A stretch of DNA of 64,000 bases, from positions 1 to 64,000 of the forward strand of contig NZ_QRQC01000007.1 of NCBI RefSeq assembly GCF_003475325.1, given 5' to 3'. The position numbers and the translations under genes were made by a program. This document shows positions 33,096-40,831 of this stretch, in pieces (positions within the stretch are counted from its first letter, which is position 1; each line of letters starts with the position of its first letter). Source of the stretch: Collinsella sp. AF33-16. GTDB lineage: Bacteria > Actinomycetota > Coriobacteriia > Coriobacteriales > Coriobacteriaceae. The notes beneath the pieces were generated by a model. The model searched no databases, had not been told where the DNA came from, and saw nothing but the letters and a program-made list of their open reading frames with translations.

Positions 33096-35147
33096 ATGCA
33101 GGAGGCATGGGAAGGCTTCAAGGAAGGCATCTGGACGGGAGAAGTTGACGTCCGAGACTTCATCCAGAAGAACTACACCCCCTACGAGGGCGACGAGTCG
33201 TTCCTCGCCGGCCCAACCGAGCGTACCAAGGAGCTGTGGGGCGAGGTTCTCGACCTGCTGCTTAAGGAGCGCGAGCAGGGCGGTGTCCTCGATATGGACA
33301 CCAAGACCGTTACGGGTATCGTGAGCCACCCCGCTGGCTACATCGATAACGCCCACCGCGAGAAGGAGACCATCGTCGGTCTCCAGACTGACAAGCCGCT
33401 CAAGCGCGCGCTGCACGTCAACGGTGGCATCCGCATCGCTTGCCAGGCTGCCAGCCAGCACGGCTATAAGGTCGACGAGAACGTTGTCGAGCGCTACACC
33501 TTCGAGCGCAAGACCCACAACGCTGGCGTCTTCGATGTTTACACCCCCGAGATGCGTGCTTGCCGCTCGGCTCACATCATCACCGGTCTGCCCGATGGCT
33601 ATGGCCGCGGCCGCATCATCGGCGACTACCGTCGTGTTGCCCTGTACGGCGTCGACTACCTGATCAAGGACAAGGAGGCCCAGAAGGCTTCCACCCCGAC
33701 GGTCATGACCGCCGACAACATCCGCGATCGTGAGGAGCTGCAGGAGCAGATCCGCGCCCTCGGCGAGCTCAAGATGATGGCCGAGACCTATGGTTTCGAC
33801 ATTTCCAACCCTGCTACCAACACGCAGGAGGCCATCCAGTGGATGTACTTCGCCTACCTCGCTTCCGTCAAGGAGCAGAACGGCGCCGCTATGTCCATTG
33901 GCCGTACCTCCACGTTCATCGACATCTACGCTGAGCGCGACCTTGCCAACGGTACCTTCACCGAGGAGCAGATCCAGGAGTTCGTGGATCACTTCATCAT
34001 GAAGCTCCGCATGGTCAAGTTTGCCCGTACCCCCGAGTACCAGGCCCTGTTTACCGGCGATCCGCAGTGGGTCACCGAGTCCATCGGCGGCATGGGTGTT
34101 GACGGCCGTACGCTCGTTACCAAGATGAGCTACCGCTACCTGCACACGCTCGAGAACATGGGCACCAGCCCCGAGCCCAACATGACCGTTCTGTGGTCGA
34201 CCCGTCTGCCCGAGAACTTCAAGAAGTTCTGCGCCAAGACTTCTGTCGCCAGCTCCTCGATTCAGTACGAGAACGACGACCTCATGCGCGTCTACCACGG
34301 CGACGACTACGGCATTGCCTGCTGCGTGTCCTCCATGCGCATCGGCAAGGAGATGCAGTTCTTCGGCGCCCGCGCCAACCTGGCCAAGTGCCTGCTGTAC
34401 GCACTCAACGGCGGTGTTGACGAGGTCTCCAAGAAGCAGGTCGGCCCCAAGTATCGCGCCGTCGAGGGCGATACGCTCGATTACGACGACGTTGTGGCCA
34501 AGTACAACGACATGATGAAGTGGCTCGCTGGCGTGTACGTCAACTCGCTGAACATCATCCACTACATGCACGACAAGTATTGCTACGAGCGCATCCAGAT
34601 GGCTCTGCACGACAAGCACGTGCACCGCTGGTTCGCTACGGGCATTGCTGGCCTTTCCGTCGTGGCTGACTCCCTGTCCGCCATCAAGTACGCCAAGGTC
34701 CACCCCGTCCGCGACGAGAACGGCATCATTGTCGACTTCGAGACCGAGGGCGAGTTCCCCAAGTACGGTAACGACGACGACCGCGTCGACCAGATCGCTC
34801 ACGACGTTGTGCACCAGTTCATGGAGTACATCCGCATGAACGACACCTACCGCAACTCCGTGCCCACGACCTCGGTTCTGACCATCACCTCCAACGTCGT
34901 GTACGGCAAGAAGACCGGTTCTACGCCTGATGGCCGCAAGGCTGGCCAGCCCTTCGCCCCGGGTGCTAACCCCATGCACAAGCGCGATAGCCACGGCGCC
35001 ATCGCTTCGCTGTCTTCGGTTTCCAAGCTCCCGTTCCGCGATGCTCAGGACGGCATCTCCAACACCTTCTCCATCATCCCGGGTGCGCTCGGCAAGGAGG
35101 ACCAGGTGTTCTTTGGCGATATCGACCTTGATCAGCTGGGCGAGTAA
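33096..35147 (+). CDS. pflB: Formate C-acetyltransferase (pyruvate formate-lyase) lacking its glycyl-radical domain
   Basis: Splits pyruvate with CoA into acetyl-CoA and formate under anoxia. The 683 residues match PflB from the N-terminus through the active-site pair Cys409-Cys410 ([12 protein letters not shown]) and on to [20 protein letters not shown]. It then stops. The usual last 75-80 residues, with the RVSGYAV loop that holds the catalytic glycyl radical, are missing; they are encoded by the next gene, 85 bases away. The stop TAA at 35145 is followed by hairpins and a new ribosome site, so this is a real split, not a sequencing error. ATG 33096 has ACTAGGAGCG upstream. Codon use indicates very high expression. 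Confidence 0.95.
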   Translation: MQEAWEGFKEGIWTGEVDVRDFIQKNYTPYEGDESFLAGPTERTKELWGEVLDLLLKEREQGGVLDMDTKTVTGIVSHPAGYIDNAHREKETIVGLQTDKPLKRALHVNGGIRIACQAASQHGYKVDENVVERYTFERKTHNAGVFDVYTPEMRACRSAHIITGLPDGYGRGRIIGDYRRVALYGVDYLIKDKEAQKASTPTVMTADNIRDREELQEQIRALGELKMMAETYGFDISNPATNTQEAIQWMYFAYLASVKEQNGAAMSIGRTSTFIDIYAERDLANGTFTEEQIQEFVDHFIMKLRMVKFARTPEYQALFTGDPQWVTESIGGMGVDGRTLVTKMSYRYLHTLENMGTSPEPNMTVLWSTRLPENFKKFCAKTSVASSSIQYENDDLMRVYHGDDYGIACCVSSMRIGKEMQFFGARANLAKCLLYALNGGVDEVSKKQVGPKYRAVEGDTLDYDDVVAKYNDMMKWLAGVYVNSLNIIHYMHDKYCYERIQMALHDKHVHRWFATGIAGLSVVADSLSAIKYAKVHPVRDENGIIVDFETEGEFPKYGNDDDRVDQIAHDVVHQFMEYIRMNDTYRNSVPTTSVLTITSNVVYGKKTGSTPDGRKAGQPFAPGANPMHKRDSHGAIASLSSVSKLPFRDAQDGISNTFSIIPGALGKEDQVFFGDIDLDQLGE

Positions 35148-35148
35148 C

Positions 35149-35173
35149 TATTGTTAGTGCTATACTAACAATA
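35149..35173. repeat. Hairpin right after the pflB stop
   Basis: TATTGTTAG (35149-35157) and CTAACAATA (35165-35173) pair perfectly with a 7-base loop. A second hairpin GCGCCGG..CCGGCGC lies at 35191-35210. Together they fill the gap between pflB and the radical-domain gene and could set their mRNA ratio. Confidence 0.6.
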
Positions 35174-35232
35174 ACGATTACTGATTAGTGCGCCGGTTTC
35201 GGCCGGCGCCTATCGATCGAAGGAGACACATT

Positions 35233-35484
35233 ATGAAGGTTTCTGAAGTTTCCGAGACTCAGGCCGATAACCTGGTCCACATGCTCGACGCTTACGCCGA
35301 GAAGGGTGGCCACCACCTGAACATCAACGTCTTCAACCGTGAGACGCTGCTCGACGCTCAGGCTCACCCCGAGAAGTACCCGCAGCTGACCATTCGCGTT
35401 TCCGGCTACGCCGTGAACTTCCACACGCTCACCAAGGAGCAGCAGGACGAGGTCATTTCGCGTACCTTCCACAACAAGTTCTAA
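35233..35484 (+). CDS. grcA: Separate glycyl-radical domain protein of PFL (GrcA-like)
   Basis: An 83-residue protein equal to the C-terminal domain of PflB. It contains [35 protein letters not shown] with the radical Gly at residue 58, and [13 protein letters not shown] at the end. In E. coli a longer homologue (GrcA/YfiD) repairs oxygen-damaged PFL; here the main enzyme has no such domain, so this protein should be an obligatory subunit. ATG 35233 has GAAGGAGACAC upstream. It follows pflB, and the activating enzyme lies 1.5 kb further on. A class I hairpin follows its stop. Confidence 0.93.
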   Translation: MKVSEVSETQADNLVHMLDAYAEKGGHHLNINVFNRETLLDAQAHPEKYPQLTIRVSGYAVNFHTLTKEQQDEVISRTFHNKF

Positions 35485-35500
35485 AGGGGTTTAACTCCCG

Positions 35501-35645
35501 CAGGATCGCCGGGGCTGTTTGGGCTACCTCCCAAAACGTCCTCGGACATGCAAGAAGCCCTCGCTGCGCACTTCGTGCGGCGAGGGCTTCTTGCGTCCTG
35601 CGGAATATTTTGGGAGGTAGCCCAAACAGCCCCGGCGGGGTCCTG
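35501..35645 (+). repeat. Class I long 3' hairpin, copy B (after grcA)
   Basis: Outer stem of about 30 bp (CAGGA..GGGCTACCTCCCAAAA with TTTTGGGAGGTAGCCC..TCCTG), fixed blocks CGTCCTCG (35537-35544) and CTGCGGA (35598-35604), inner stem AGAAGCCCTCGC..GCGAGGGCTTCT. It begins 17 bases past the grcA stop and reads the same way. The rest of the gap to 35916 contains GAGACGC/GCGTCTC and GCCGTTCTGC/GCAGGACGGC hairpins and no gene. Confidence 0.75.
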
Positions 35646-35916
35646 TGTAGTCACCCTTTAGGCGGAACTCTCCTAATGGGTTGAGCGTTCTGGATTCTTG
35701 CTTGCTACCGTTTATCGCGTATAGCTACCGTTTGCGGAATAAGTAACACTCCTTAATAAACCGTGTAGAATCTCAGATAAGCACGGAGTTTTCCAGGGAG
35801 ACGCTGTCCTTTGTTGTGTGCAAGGGGCGGCGTCTCTTTGGCGCTTGGAGGCCGTTCTGCAGCAGGACGGCGGACGTGCGTCACATATTCAAAAGCCAAC
35901 GTCGAGATGGGTTGTG

Positions 35917-36777
35917 ATGATAATGGGCAAGTACGTAATCGTGGTTGAGTCTGGTTCGGATGTGACGCCGGAGCTCTGCGAGCGCTATGGCATCGTGCGC
36001 GTGCCCATGCATGTCACGATTGGTGACGAGACCGTCGAAGACGGATCGATCGACCCGCTTGAGATTTACTCGCGCTGCAACGAGTTTGGCGTGATGCCCA
36101 AGACCAGCGGTTGCTCGCCGGCGGATTTTGCGCATGTGTACGACCGCATTCACGCCGAGCAGCCCGACGCGACCATTTTGCATCTTGCGTATTCCGAGGT
36201 TACGACCTGCTCGCATCAGTCGTCGAAGATTGCGGCAAAGGGCCGCGATTACGTCTTCTCCATGGATACGCGCTTTGTGTCGGTGGGCCAGTCGCTTGTC
36301 GCCGTTGAGACCGCCAAGTATATCGAAGCCCATCCGGATGCCACCGTCGACGAGATTTTCGCCTTTACCAATTCGGTGATGGACCGCGTGCTGCTGGGCT
36401 TTGTTCCTACGGACCTTGCCTTCCTTAAGGCGGGTGGTCGCTTGTCCAACGTCGCGTTTCTTGGCGCCCATCTGCTCAAGATTAAGCCCTGCATTGAGGT
36501 AACGGGTGGCAAATTCGTGGCGACCAAGAAGCTCCGCGGCTCTATGCTCAAATGCGCCCGTGCCTTTATTGACCACATGGTTGCCAAGGGCGATATTGAT
36601 TACTCGCACATTGGCTTGGCGTATTCGGTGGGCCTTTCCCAGGAGCTGCGCGACGACATGGAAGTCTATGCGCACGACCTGGGCTTTGAGGACGTTACCT
36701 GGACGCAGGTTGGCGGCGTCATCTCGAGCCATTGCGGCCCGACCGCCTTCGGCGCGGTGCTCACGCTTAAGGCGTAA
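35917..36777 (+). CDS. DegV family fatty-acid-binding protein
   Basis: About 286 residues. Typical DegV features: VVESGSDVTPELCERYGI at the N-terminus, PKTSGCSPADFAHVYD near 66, MDTRFVSVGQSLVA near 118, and GGRLSNVAFLGAHLLKIKPC near 178. Such proteins bind a fatty acid and, as FakB, present it to fatty acid kinase FakA; no FakA gene is in the window. ATG 35917 or 35923 are the likely starts, after GAGATGGG. It lies between the split PFL and its activase, possibly by chance. Confidence 0.9.
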   Translation: MIMGKYVIVVESGSDVTPELCERYGIVRVPMHVTIGDETVEDGSIDPLEIYSRCNEFGVMPKTSGCSPADFAHVYDRIHAEQPDATILHLAYSEVTTCSHQSSKIAAKGRDYVFSMDTRFVSVGQSLVAVETAKYIEAHPDATVDEIFAFTNSVMDRVLLGFVPTDLAFLKAGGRLSNVAFLGAHLLKIKPCIEVTGGKFVATKKLRGSMLKCARAFIDHMVAKGDIDYSHIGLAYSVGLSQELRDDMEVYAHDLGFEDVTWTQVGGVISSHCGPTAFGAVLTLKA

Positions 36778-36952
36778 AGGCCGCAGGCGAGCGTTCTCCA
36801 GCCTGACATCTCGATGTAGCCCCCCAGCCATGGTGATGGGGGATAGATTAAAACGTGCCGTTCTAGTCCGAGACGTTTAAACGCAAACGCATGGGCTAGA
36901 ATGGCTCTGGCATTTTAATTGGTTGCATCCAAGGAGAGGCAAGGTAGCGCGA

Positions 36953-37771
36953 ATGGCAGAAATGACGCTTGAGGGTGTGGACGCTCGTCCCGAGGACTCT
37001 GCGTATGCCCTGGGTCGCGTGCATTCGATCGAGACGATGGGAACGGTCGACGGACCCGGCATCCGCTTTGTGGTGTTTGTTCAGGGCTGTCCCATGCGCT
37101 GCGCGTATTGCCACAATCCCGATACCTGGTCTGTTAACGGCGGCACGATGGTGACTGTCGAGCATCTCATGGACGAGTTCCAGAGCAACCATGAGTTCTA
37201 CCGTAGTGGCGGCATTACCGTTTCGGGTGGCGAACCGCTCCTGCAGCCCGAGTTTTTGGCCGACCTGTTCCGTGCAATGCACAACAATCCCGATGGCCGT
37301 GTGCATACCTGCCTAGATAGCTGTGGCTATGCATTTGATCCCAAGCATCCGGAGAAGTTCGATGCTGTTCTCAACGAGACCGATATGGTGCTGCTCGACA
37401 TCAAGCATGCCGATCCGGTTGAGCATAAAAAGCTGACCGGTTGCGATCCTGCGCGCATCCTGGCGTTTGGCGATGAGCTTGCCCATCGCAAGATTAAGGT
37501 TGTTATTCGCCATGTGGTGGTGCCGGGTATCACCGACACGGCGGAGGAATGCGAGAAGCTCGGTCGCCTGATCGCTCCATGGCACAACGTGGTGGGCCTG
37601 GAAATGCTGCCGTATCACACGATGGGTGTCGTCAAGTACGAGCAGCTGGGTATTCCCTATAAGCTCGAGGGCGTGCCCCAGATGGATACCGCGCGCATGC
37701 CCGAGCTGCGCAACGCCGTCATGACGGGCATGAAAAAGCGCCGCGCCGAACTCAAAAACGCCATCGGCTAG
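36953..37771 (+). CDS. pflA: Pyruvate formate-lyase-activating enzyme (radical SAM)
   Basis: Abstracts hydrogen from the glycine of the radical domain, using S-adenosylmethionine and a 4Fe-4S cluster. The 272 residues carry CPMRCAYC (Cys46, Cys50, Cys53) and the SAM-binding TVSGGEPLLQPEF near 96. TVDGPGIRFVVFVQGC before the cluster is the standard PflA lead-in. ATG 36953 follows AAGGAGAGGCAAGG. Its substrate here is the small 83-residue protein rather than a domain of PflB, which makes the recognition of interest. Confidence 0.94.
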   Translation: MAEMTLEGVDARPEDSAYALGRVHSIETMGTVDGPGIRFVVFVQGCPMRCAYCHNPDTWSVNGGTMVTVEHLMDEFQSNHEFYRSGGITVSGGEPLLQPEFLADLFRAMHNNPDGRVHTCLDSCGYAFDPKHPEKFDAVLNETDMVLLDIKHADPVEHKKLTGCDPARILAFGDELAHRKIKVVIRHVVVPGITDTAEECEKLGRLIAPWHNVVGLEMLPYHTMGVVKYEQLGIPYKLEGVPQMDTARMPELRNAVMTGMKKRRAELKNAIG

Positions 37772-37794
37772 CGATCTATTTTCGCCCCCAAGGG

Positions 37795-37823
37795 CACTCA
37801 TTGGGGACAGACTTAAATGAGTG
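37795..37823. repeat. CACTCATT-GGGGACAG hairpin, copy 2
   Basis: Identical to 25335-25363 over 29 bases. It ends exactly where a beta-lactamase-like reading frame begins abruptly, so it probably marks an insertion or deletion joint. Confidence 0.8.
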
Positions 37824-38042
37824 CGCGATGGCATTGCTGACGAGCAGGTTTTGGTGCGCAACAAGGCAGGCTGGATTAGCGAGGATGGTTACTATTCGAC
37901 ATGCGATGCGGGCCTTATCGGCATCGATGGCTGTACCTATGCCATGAGCGTCATGACATCGATGCCGTGGAGCGACCGCTCGAGCGAGGTTACGGCCGCG
38001 ATTGCAAAGGCGCTGTTTGATACGCGAGCTGCACTGGCTTAG
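37821..38042 (+). pseudogene. C-terminal fragment of a class A beta-lactamase-like serine hydrolase
   Basis: The frame reads RDGIADEQVLVRNKAGWISE, then DGYYSTCDAGLIGIDGCTYA and VTAAIAKALFDTRAALA. It resembles the KTG-containing end of class A beta-lactamase/transpeptidase-like proteins (K-A-G-W here), then the final strand and helix. The Ser-x-x-Lys part and all else upstream are missing, and a stop codon from the repeat lies directly before it. There is no ribosome site. It is a decayed gene. Confidence 0.65.
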
Positions 38043-38120
38043 CGTGTTCGTTTGGCGAGGTCAAACAAAATGCTGGTACCATACCGTGGTTGAGAATTTC
38101 GTATAGGTTTGGGGAATGGT

Positions 38121-38861
38121 ATGGCTACCATCGCGATTATCGGTGCGCTCGAAAAAGAGATCATGCAGATTAAGGAAGAGCTGAGCGACGTTTGCGAGGC
38201 GCGGGAGGCAGGCTTGACCGTTGTGAGCGGTGAGCTCGACGGCCTGACAGTTGTCGCCACAACGGCGGGCATGGGCACGGTGAACGCCGCCGCTGCAACA
38301 CAGCACCTCATTAGCAAGTATGCTCCGCGGGCTGTTGTGTTTTCGGGCATTGCGGGTGGTTTGAACCCCAAGCTCCATATCGACGACGTGGTCATTGGCA
38401 AACGCCTGCGCTATCTGGATACCGATACCGCGCTTATTGCCGAGTCCGCACCGGGGCTCGAGGAGTTTGACTCGACGCCTGCACTGGTCGATATTGCCGC
38501 CGATGCGCTTGCTGAGCGTGGGTTTGTTGACGCTTCGACAAATGCAGTCGCTTCGAATGAGGGCACCAAGCAGTTCCTGGTCGGCACGATTGCCACGGGT
38601 AACCGCTTTGTGACGGGCGCCGCCATGCGCAACGACGCTATCGAGGCGACGCATGCCGATTGCGTCGGCATGGAGGGCGCGGCAATTGCCCATGTCGCAA
38701 CCAAAAATGGTGTCGATTGCCTGGTGTTGCGCGCTATCAGTGATAATTGTGACGAGGCGTACGATGCAATTTGCGAGCGCGAGTTCGATCTGTTCGAGTA
38801 CGCACGTGTCGCAAGTGACATCACGCTCGATATCGTCCGCCGCATTGCCGCTGCGCAATAG
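38121..38861 (+). CDS. mtnN: 5'-methylthioadenosine/S-adenosylhomocysteine nucleosidase
   Basis: Cleaves the adenine from MTA, SAH and 5'-deoxyadenosine. The 246 residues show IGALEKEIMQIKEEL at the start, GMGTVNAAAATQHLI near 49, VFSGIAGGLNP near 72, CVGMEGAAIAHVA (substrate Glu) near 174 and LVLRAISDNCDE (catalytic Asp) near 194. ATG 38121 follows TTTGGGGAATGGT. It would also clear the 5'-deoxyadenosine made by the radical SAM enzymes nearby. Confidence 0.93.
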   Translation: MATIAIIGALEKEIMQIKEELSDVCEAREAGLTVVSGELDGLTVVATTAGMGTVNAAAATQHLISKYAPRAVVFSGIAGGLNPKLHIDDVVIGKRLRYLDTDTALIAESAPGLEEFDSTPALVDIAADALAERGFVDASTNAVASNEGTKQFLVGTIATGNRFVTGAAMRNDAIEATHADCVGMEGAAIAHVATKNGVDCLVLRAISDNCDEAYDAICEREFDLFEYARVASDITLDIVRRIAAAQ

Positions 38862-38899
38862 CGCGTCTATTTGTAAGAACCTACGACCAAGGAGTGTCC

Positions 38900-39490
38900 A
38901 TGGCCGATTCCATTAACTACCAGCTTGCCAAGTTCGTCGCCAGCTACGGCAAGGTTTCGCAGATTCCCGAGTCCACCTGCCCCGAGGTGAGCTTTGTCGG
39001 CCGCTCCAACGTGGGCAAGTCGTCGATTATGAACAAGCTCTTTGGCCGCAAGAACCTGGTCAAGGTTTCCAGCACGCCGGGCAAGACGAGCAACATCAAC
39101 TTCTTTGAGGCCGACGACGTGCATTTCGTGGACCTGCCGGGTTACGGTTTCGCCCGTCGCTCCAAGGCCGAGCGCGACCGTTGGGCCGAGCTCATCGGCG
39201 ACTTCTTCGACTCCGAGCGCAGCTTTAACTTGGTCGTCTCGCTGGTGGACATTCGTCACGACCCCAGCAAGCTCGACCACGACATGATTGACTACCTACA
39301 GGGCAACGAGTTCAACTTTATCGTCTGCCTCACCAAAGCCGACAAGCTCAGCCGCACCCAGCAGGCCCGCCAGGCAGCAGCCATCAAAAAGCAGCTCAAC
39401 GTCCCGGCCGAGAATGTAATCATCACGAGCTCCCAGACCGGCACCGGCATCGACGAACTCAAAAAGCGCATCGCCGAGGCCTGCCTCTAG
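38900..39490 (+). CDS. engB: Ribosome-biogenesis GTP-binding protein EngB/YsxC
   Basis: A 196-residue GTPase of the TrmE-Era-EngA-EngB group needed for 50S subunit assembly. G1 is GRSNVGKSS near 33-41, G2 around STPGKTSNINFF, G3 DLPGYGFA near 77, G4 TKAD near 144, G5 near ITSSQTGTG. ATG 38900 follows AAGGAGTGTCC; a GTG two codons upstream is less likely. It stands 38 bases after mtnN and may be cotranscribed with it. Confidence 0.95.
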   Translation: MADSINYQLAKFVASYGKVSQIPESTCPEVSFVGRSNVGKSSIMNKLFGRKNLVKVSSTPGKTSNINFFEADDVHFVDLPGYGFARRSKAERDRWAELIGDFFDSERSFNLVVSLVDIRHDPSKLDHDMIDYLQGNEFNFIVCLTKADKLSRTQQARQAAAIKKQLNVPAENVIITSSQTGTGIDELKKRIAEACL

Positions 39491-39597
39491 TAAGGGCTCC
39501 AGCCTAGCAAGAGCCCCTACCAATAAAAGGCCATAATTTCAGCCCGGCGCCCCTTCAAAGCGTGGGTCCCTGTAGACATCGCTAGTCACGTTACCAT

Positions 39598-39727
39598 AGG
39601 GCCACCCAGGGGCATCCCCTTAAAAACATTCCGCAGCACGAGGCCCGCTTATCCGTAGCTCCGAAGGAGCAGGATAAGCGGGCCTCAAGTGCGAGGACGT
39701 TTTTAAGGGGATACCCTTGGGCGGCCC
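39598..39727 (-). repeat. Class I long 3' hairpin, copy C (after thrB)
   Basis: On the minus strand the fixed blocks CGTCCTCG (39692-39699) and CTGCGGA (39630-39636) lie between an outer stem (GGGTATCCCCTTAAAAA type) and an inner stem GAGGCCCGCTTATCC..GGATAAGCGGGCCTC. Outside it, a further 15-bp inverted repeat (39569-39583 with 39741-39755) runs into the thrB stop codon, extending the stem to the end of the gene. It reads in the thrB direction. Confidence 0.75.
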
Positions 39728-39748
39728 GAAGGGATTAACCAGCGATGT

Positions 39749-40630
39749 CTACAGGTACTCGATTTGAGCGCCCTCGGTGTCGCACGTCAGAATATGCGTC
39801 TCACACTTGGGGAACTGCTCACGCAGCTTGACCTGCAGGAACTTGGCTACGATGGTGTCGTCAGTCACGGCCATGAGGGTCGAGCCGGAGCCACTGATCC
39901 AGATGGTCTTGGCGCCGCCGTTAAGGCAGGTGTCGCGCACAGCGTTGTAGTCGGGAATCAGGCGACGGCGATACGGCTCTTGGATGCGGTCGTCATTGGC
40001 GGCGGCAATCAGGTCCAGATCGCCGGTCTCGAGACCGCGCGTCATGCCGGCGATGCGGCCCATCTGCCACACGGCGGTGGAGAGCGGAATCTCCTGCGGC
40101 ACGACCTTGCGCGCCTCGCTCGTATGTACCTCGTAGGGCGGAATCACGGTAATAAAACGCAAGCGATCGCTCACCTCGTAGCGCAGGCATTGGGGGAGCG
40201 AATCGGTCGGTGTAAAGGAGCAGACGGCGCCGCCAAGGATGGCGGGGGCGACGTTGTCGGGATGTCCCTCGACCTCGGTGGCGATGCGGACGAGCTCGGC
40301 GCGGTCGACGGTGTGGCCCGTCAGCGCGGCGGCTGCCATGATGCCCGCGACGACGCAGGTGGAGCTGGAACCCAGGCCGCGGGCGACGGGCACGTCGGTC
40401 TGGATGTCGATAGCGACGGGGAAGGCCGGCTCGCCCCAGGCGGCCAGAGCATCGACAAAGCTCACATAGACCAGGTTATTCTCGTTTTGGAACTCCTCGG
40501 GGCAGCCCGTGATGGTGAGCTTGTCGGCGCGCTCGAAGGTAAAGTGCGAGTAAAGGCTGACGGCCATGCCGAGGGTGTCGTAGCCGATGCCCAAGTTGGC
40601 GCTTGTTGCTGGGACGGTGATCTTGATCAT
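39749..40630 (-). CDS. thrB: Homoserine kinase
   Basis: Phosphorylates homoserine at the branch to threonine. The 293-residue GHMP kinase has PATSANLGIGYDTLG near 7-21, the ATP loop PVARGLGSSSTCVVAG near 81-96, and the C-terminal GAKTIWISGSGSTLMAV. ATG 40630 is preceded by AGGAGATTCCC. It is downstream of thrC on the same strand, 201 bases apart with a terminator and hairpin between, so the two may not always be cotranscribed. Confidence 0.95.
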   Translation of the reverse strand: MIKITVPATSANLGIGYDTLGMAVSLYSHFTFERADKLTITGCPEEFQNENNLVYVSFVDALAAWGEPAFPVAIDIQTDVPVARGLGSSSTCVVAGIMAAAALTGHTVDRAELVRIATEVEGHPDNVAPAILGGAVCSFTPTDSLPQCLRYEVSDRLRFITVIPPYEVHTSEARKVVPQEIPLSTAVWQMGRIAGMTRGLETGDLDLIAAANDDRIQEPYRRRLIPDYNAVRDTCLNGGAKTIWISGSGSTLMAVTDDTIVAKFLQVKLREQFPKCETHILTCDTEGAQIEYL

Positions 40631-40639
40631 GGGAATCTC

Positions 40640-40753
40640 CTGGGCGGTCTGCCTGTTTAGTTCGCTGCTCGGGCAGTCCTGGCTCGCTCGGAAAGCACAT
40701 TAAGTGCTTTCCGGCTCGTGCGGAACTCGCGACGAACTAAACAGGCAGACCCG
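40640..40753. repeat. Palindrome between thrC and thrB, possibly a divergent class I element
   Basis: GGTCTGCCTGTTTAGTTCG and CGAACTAAACAGGCAGACC form a 19-bp outer stem; GGAAAGCAC..GTGCTTTCC forms the inner one; between them GTCCTGG and TGCGGAA recall the class I blocks. Unlike copies A-D it does not read in the direction of the gene before it. Confidence 0.5.
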
Positions 40754-40785
40754 CATGTCAGCTCGTCATCATCCCGGTGGATTTC

Positions 40786-40818
40786 TGATAAAAGAAGGTG
40801 CGCCGGCTTTCGCCGGCG
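40786..40818 (-). terminator. Terminator after thrC
   Basis: GCGCCGGC and GCCGGCGC pair around GAAA on the minus strand, followed by ACCTTCTTTTATC. It lies 14 bases after the thrC stop. Confidence 0.8.
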
Positions 40819-40831
40819 CTTAATAAGGGGT

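Noticed and set aside
33036..34994. 652-residue minus-strand ORF antisense to pflB
   Set aside because: Strong codon bias of pflB leaves the opposite frame open; no domain, no ribosome site.
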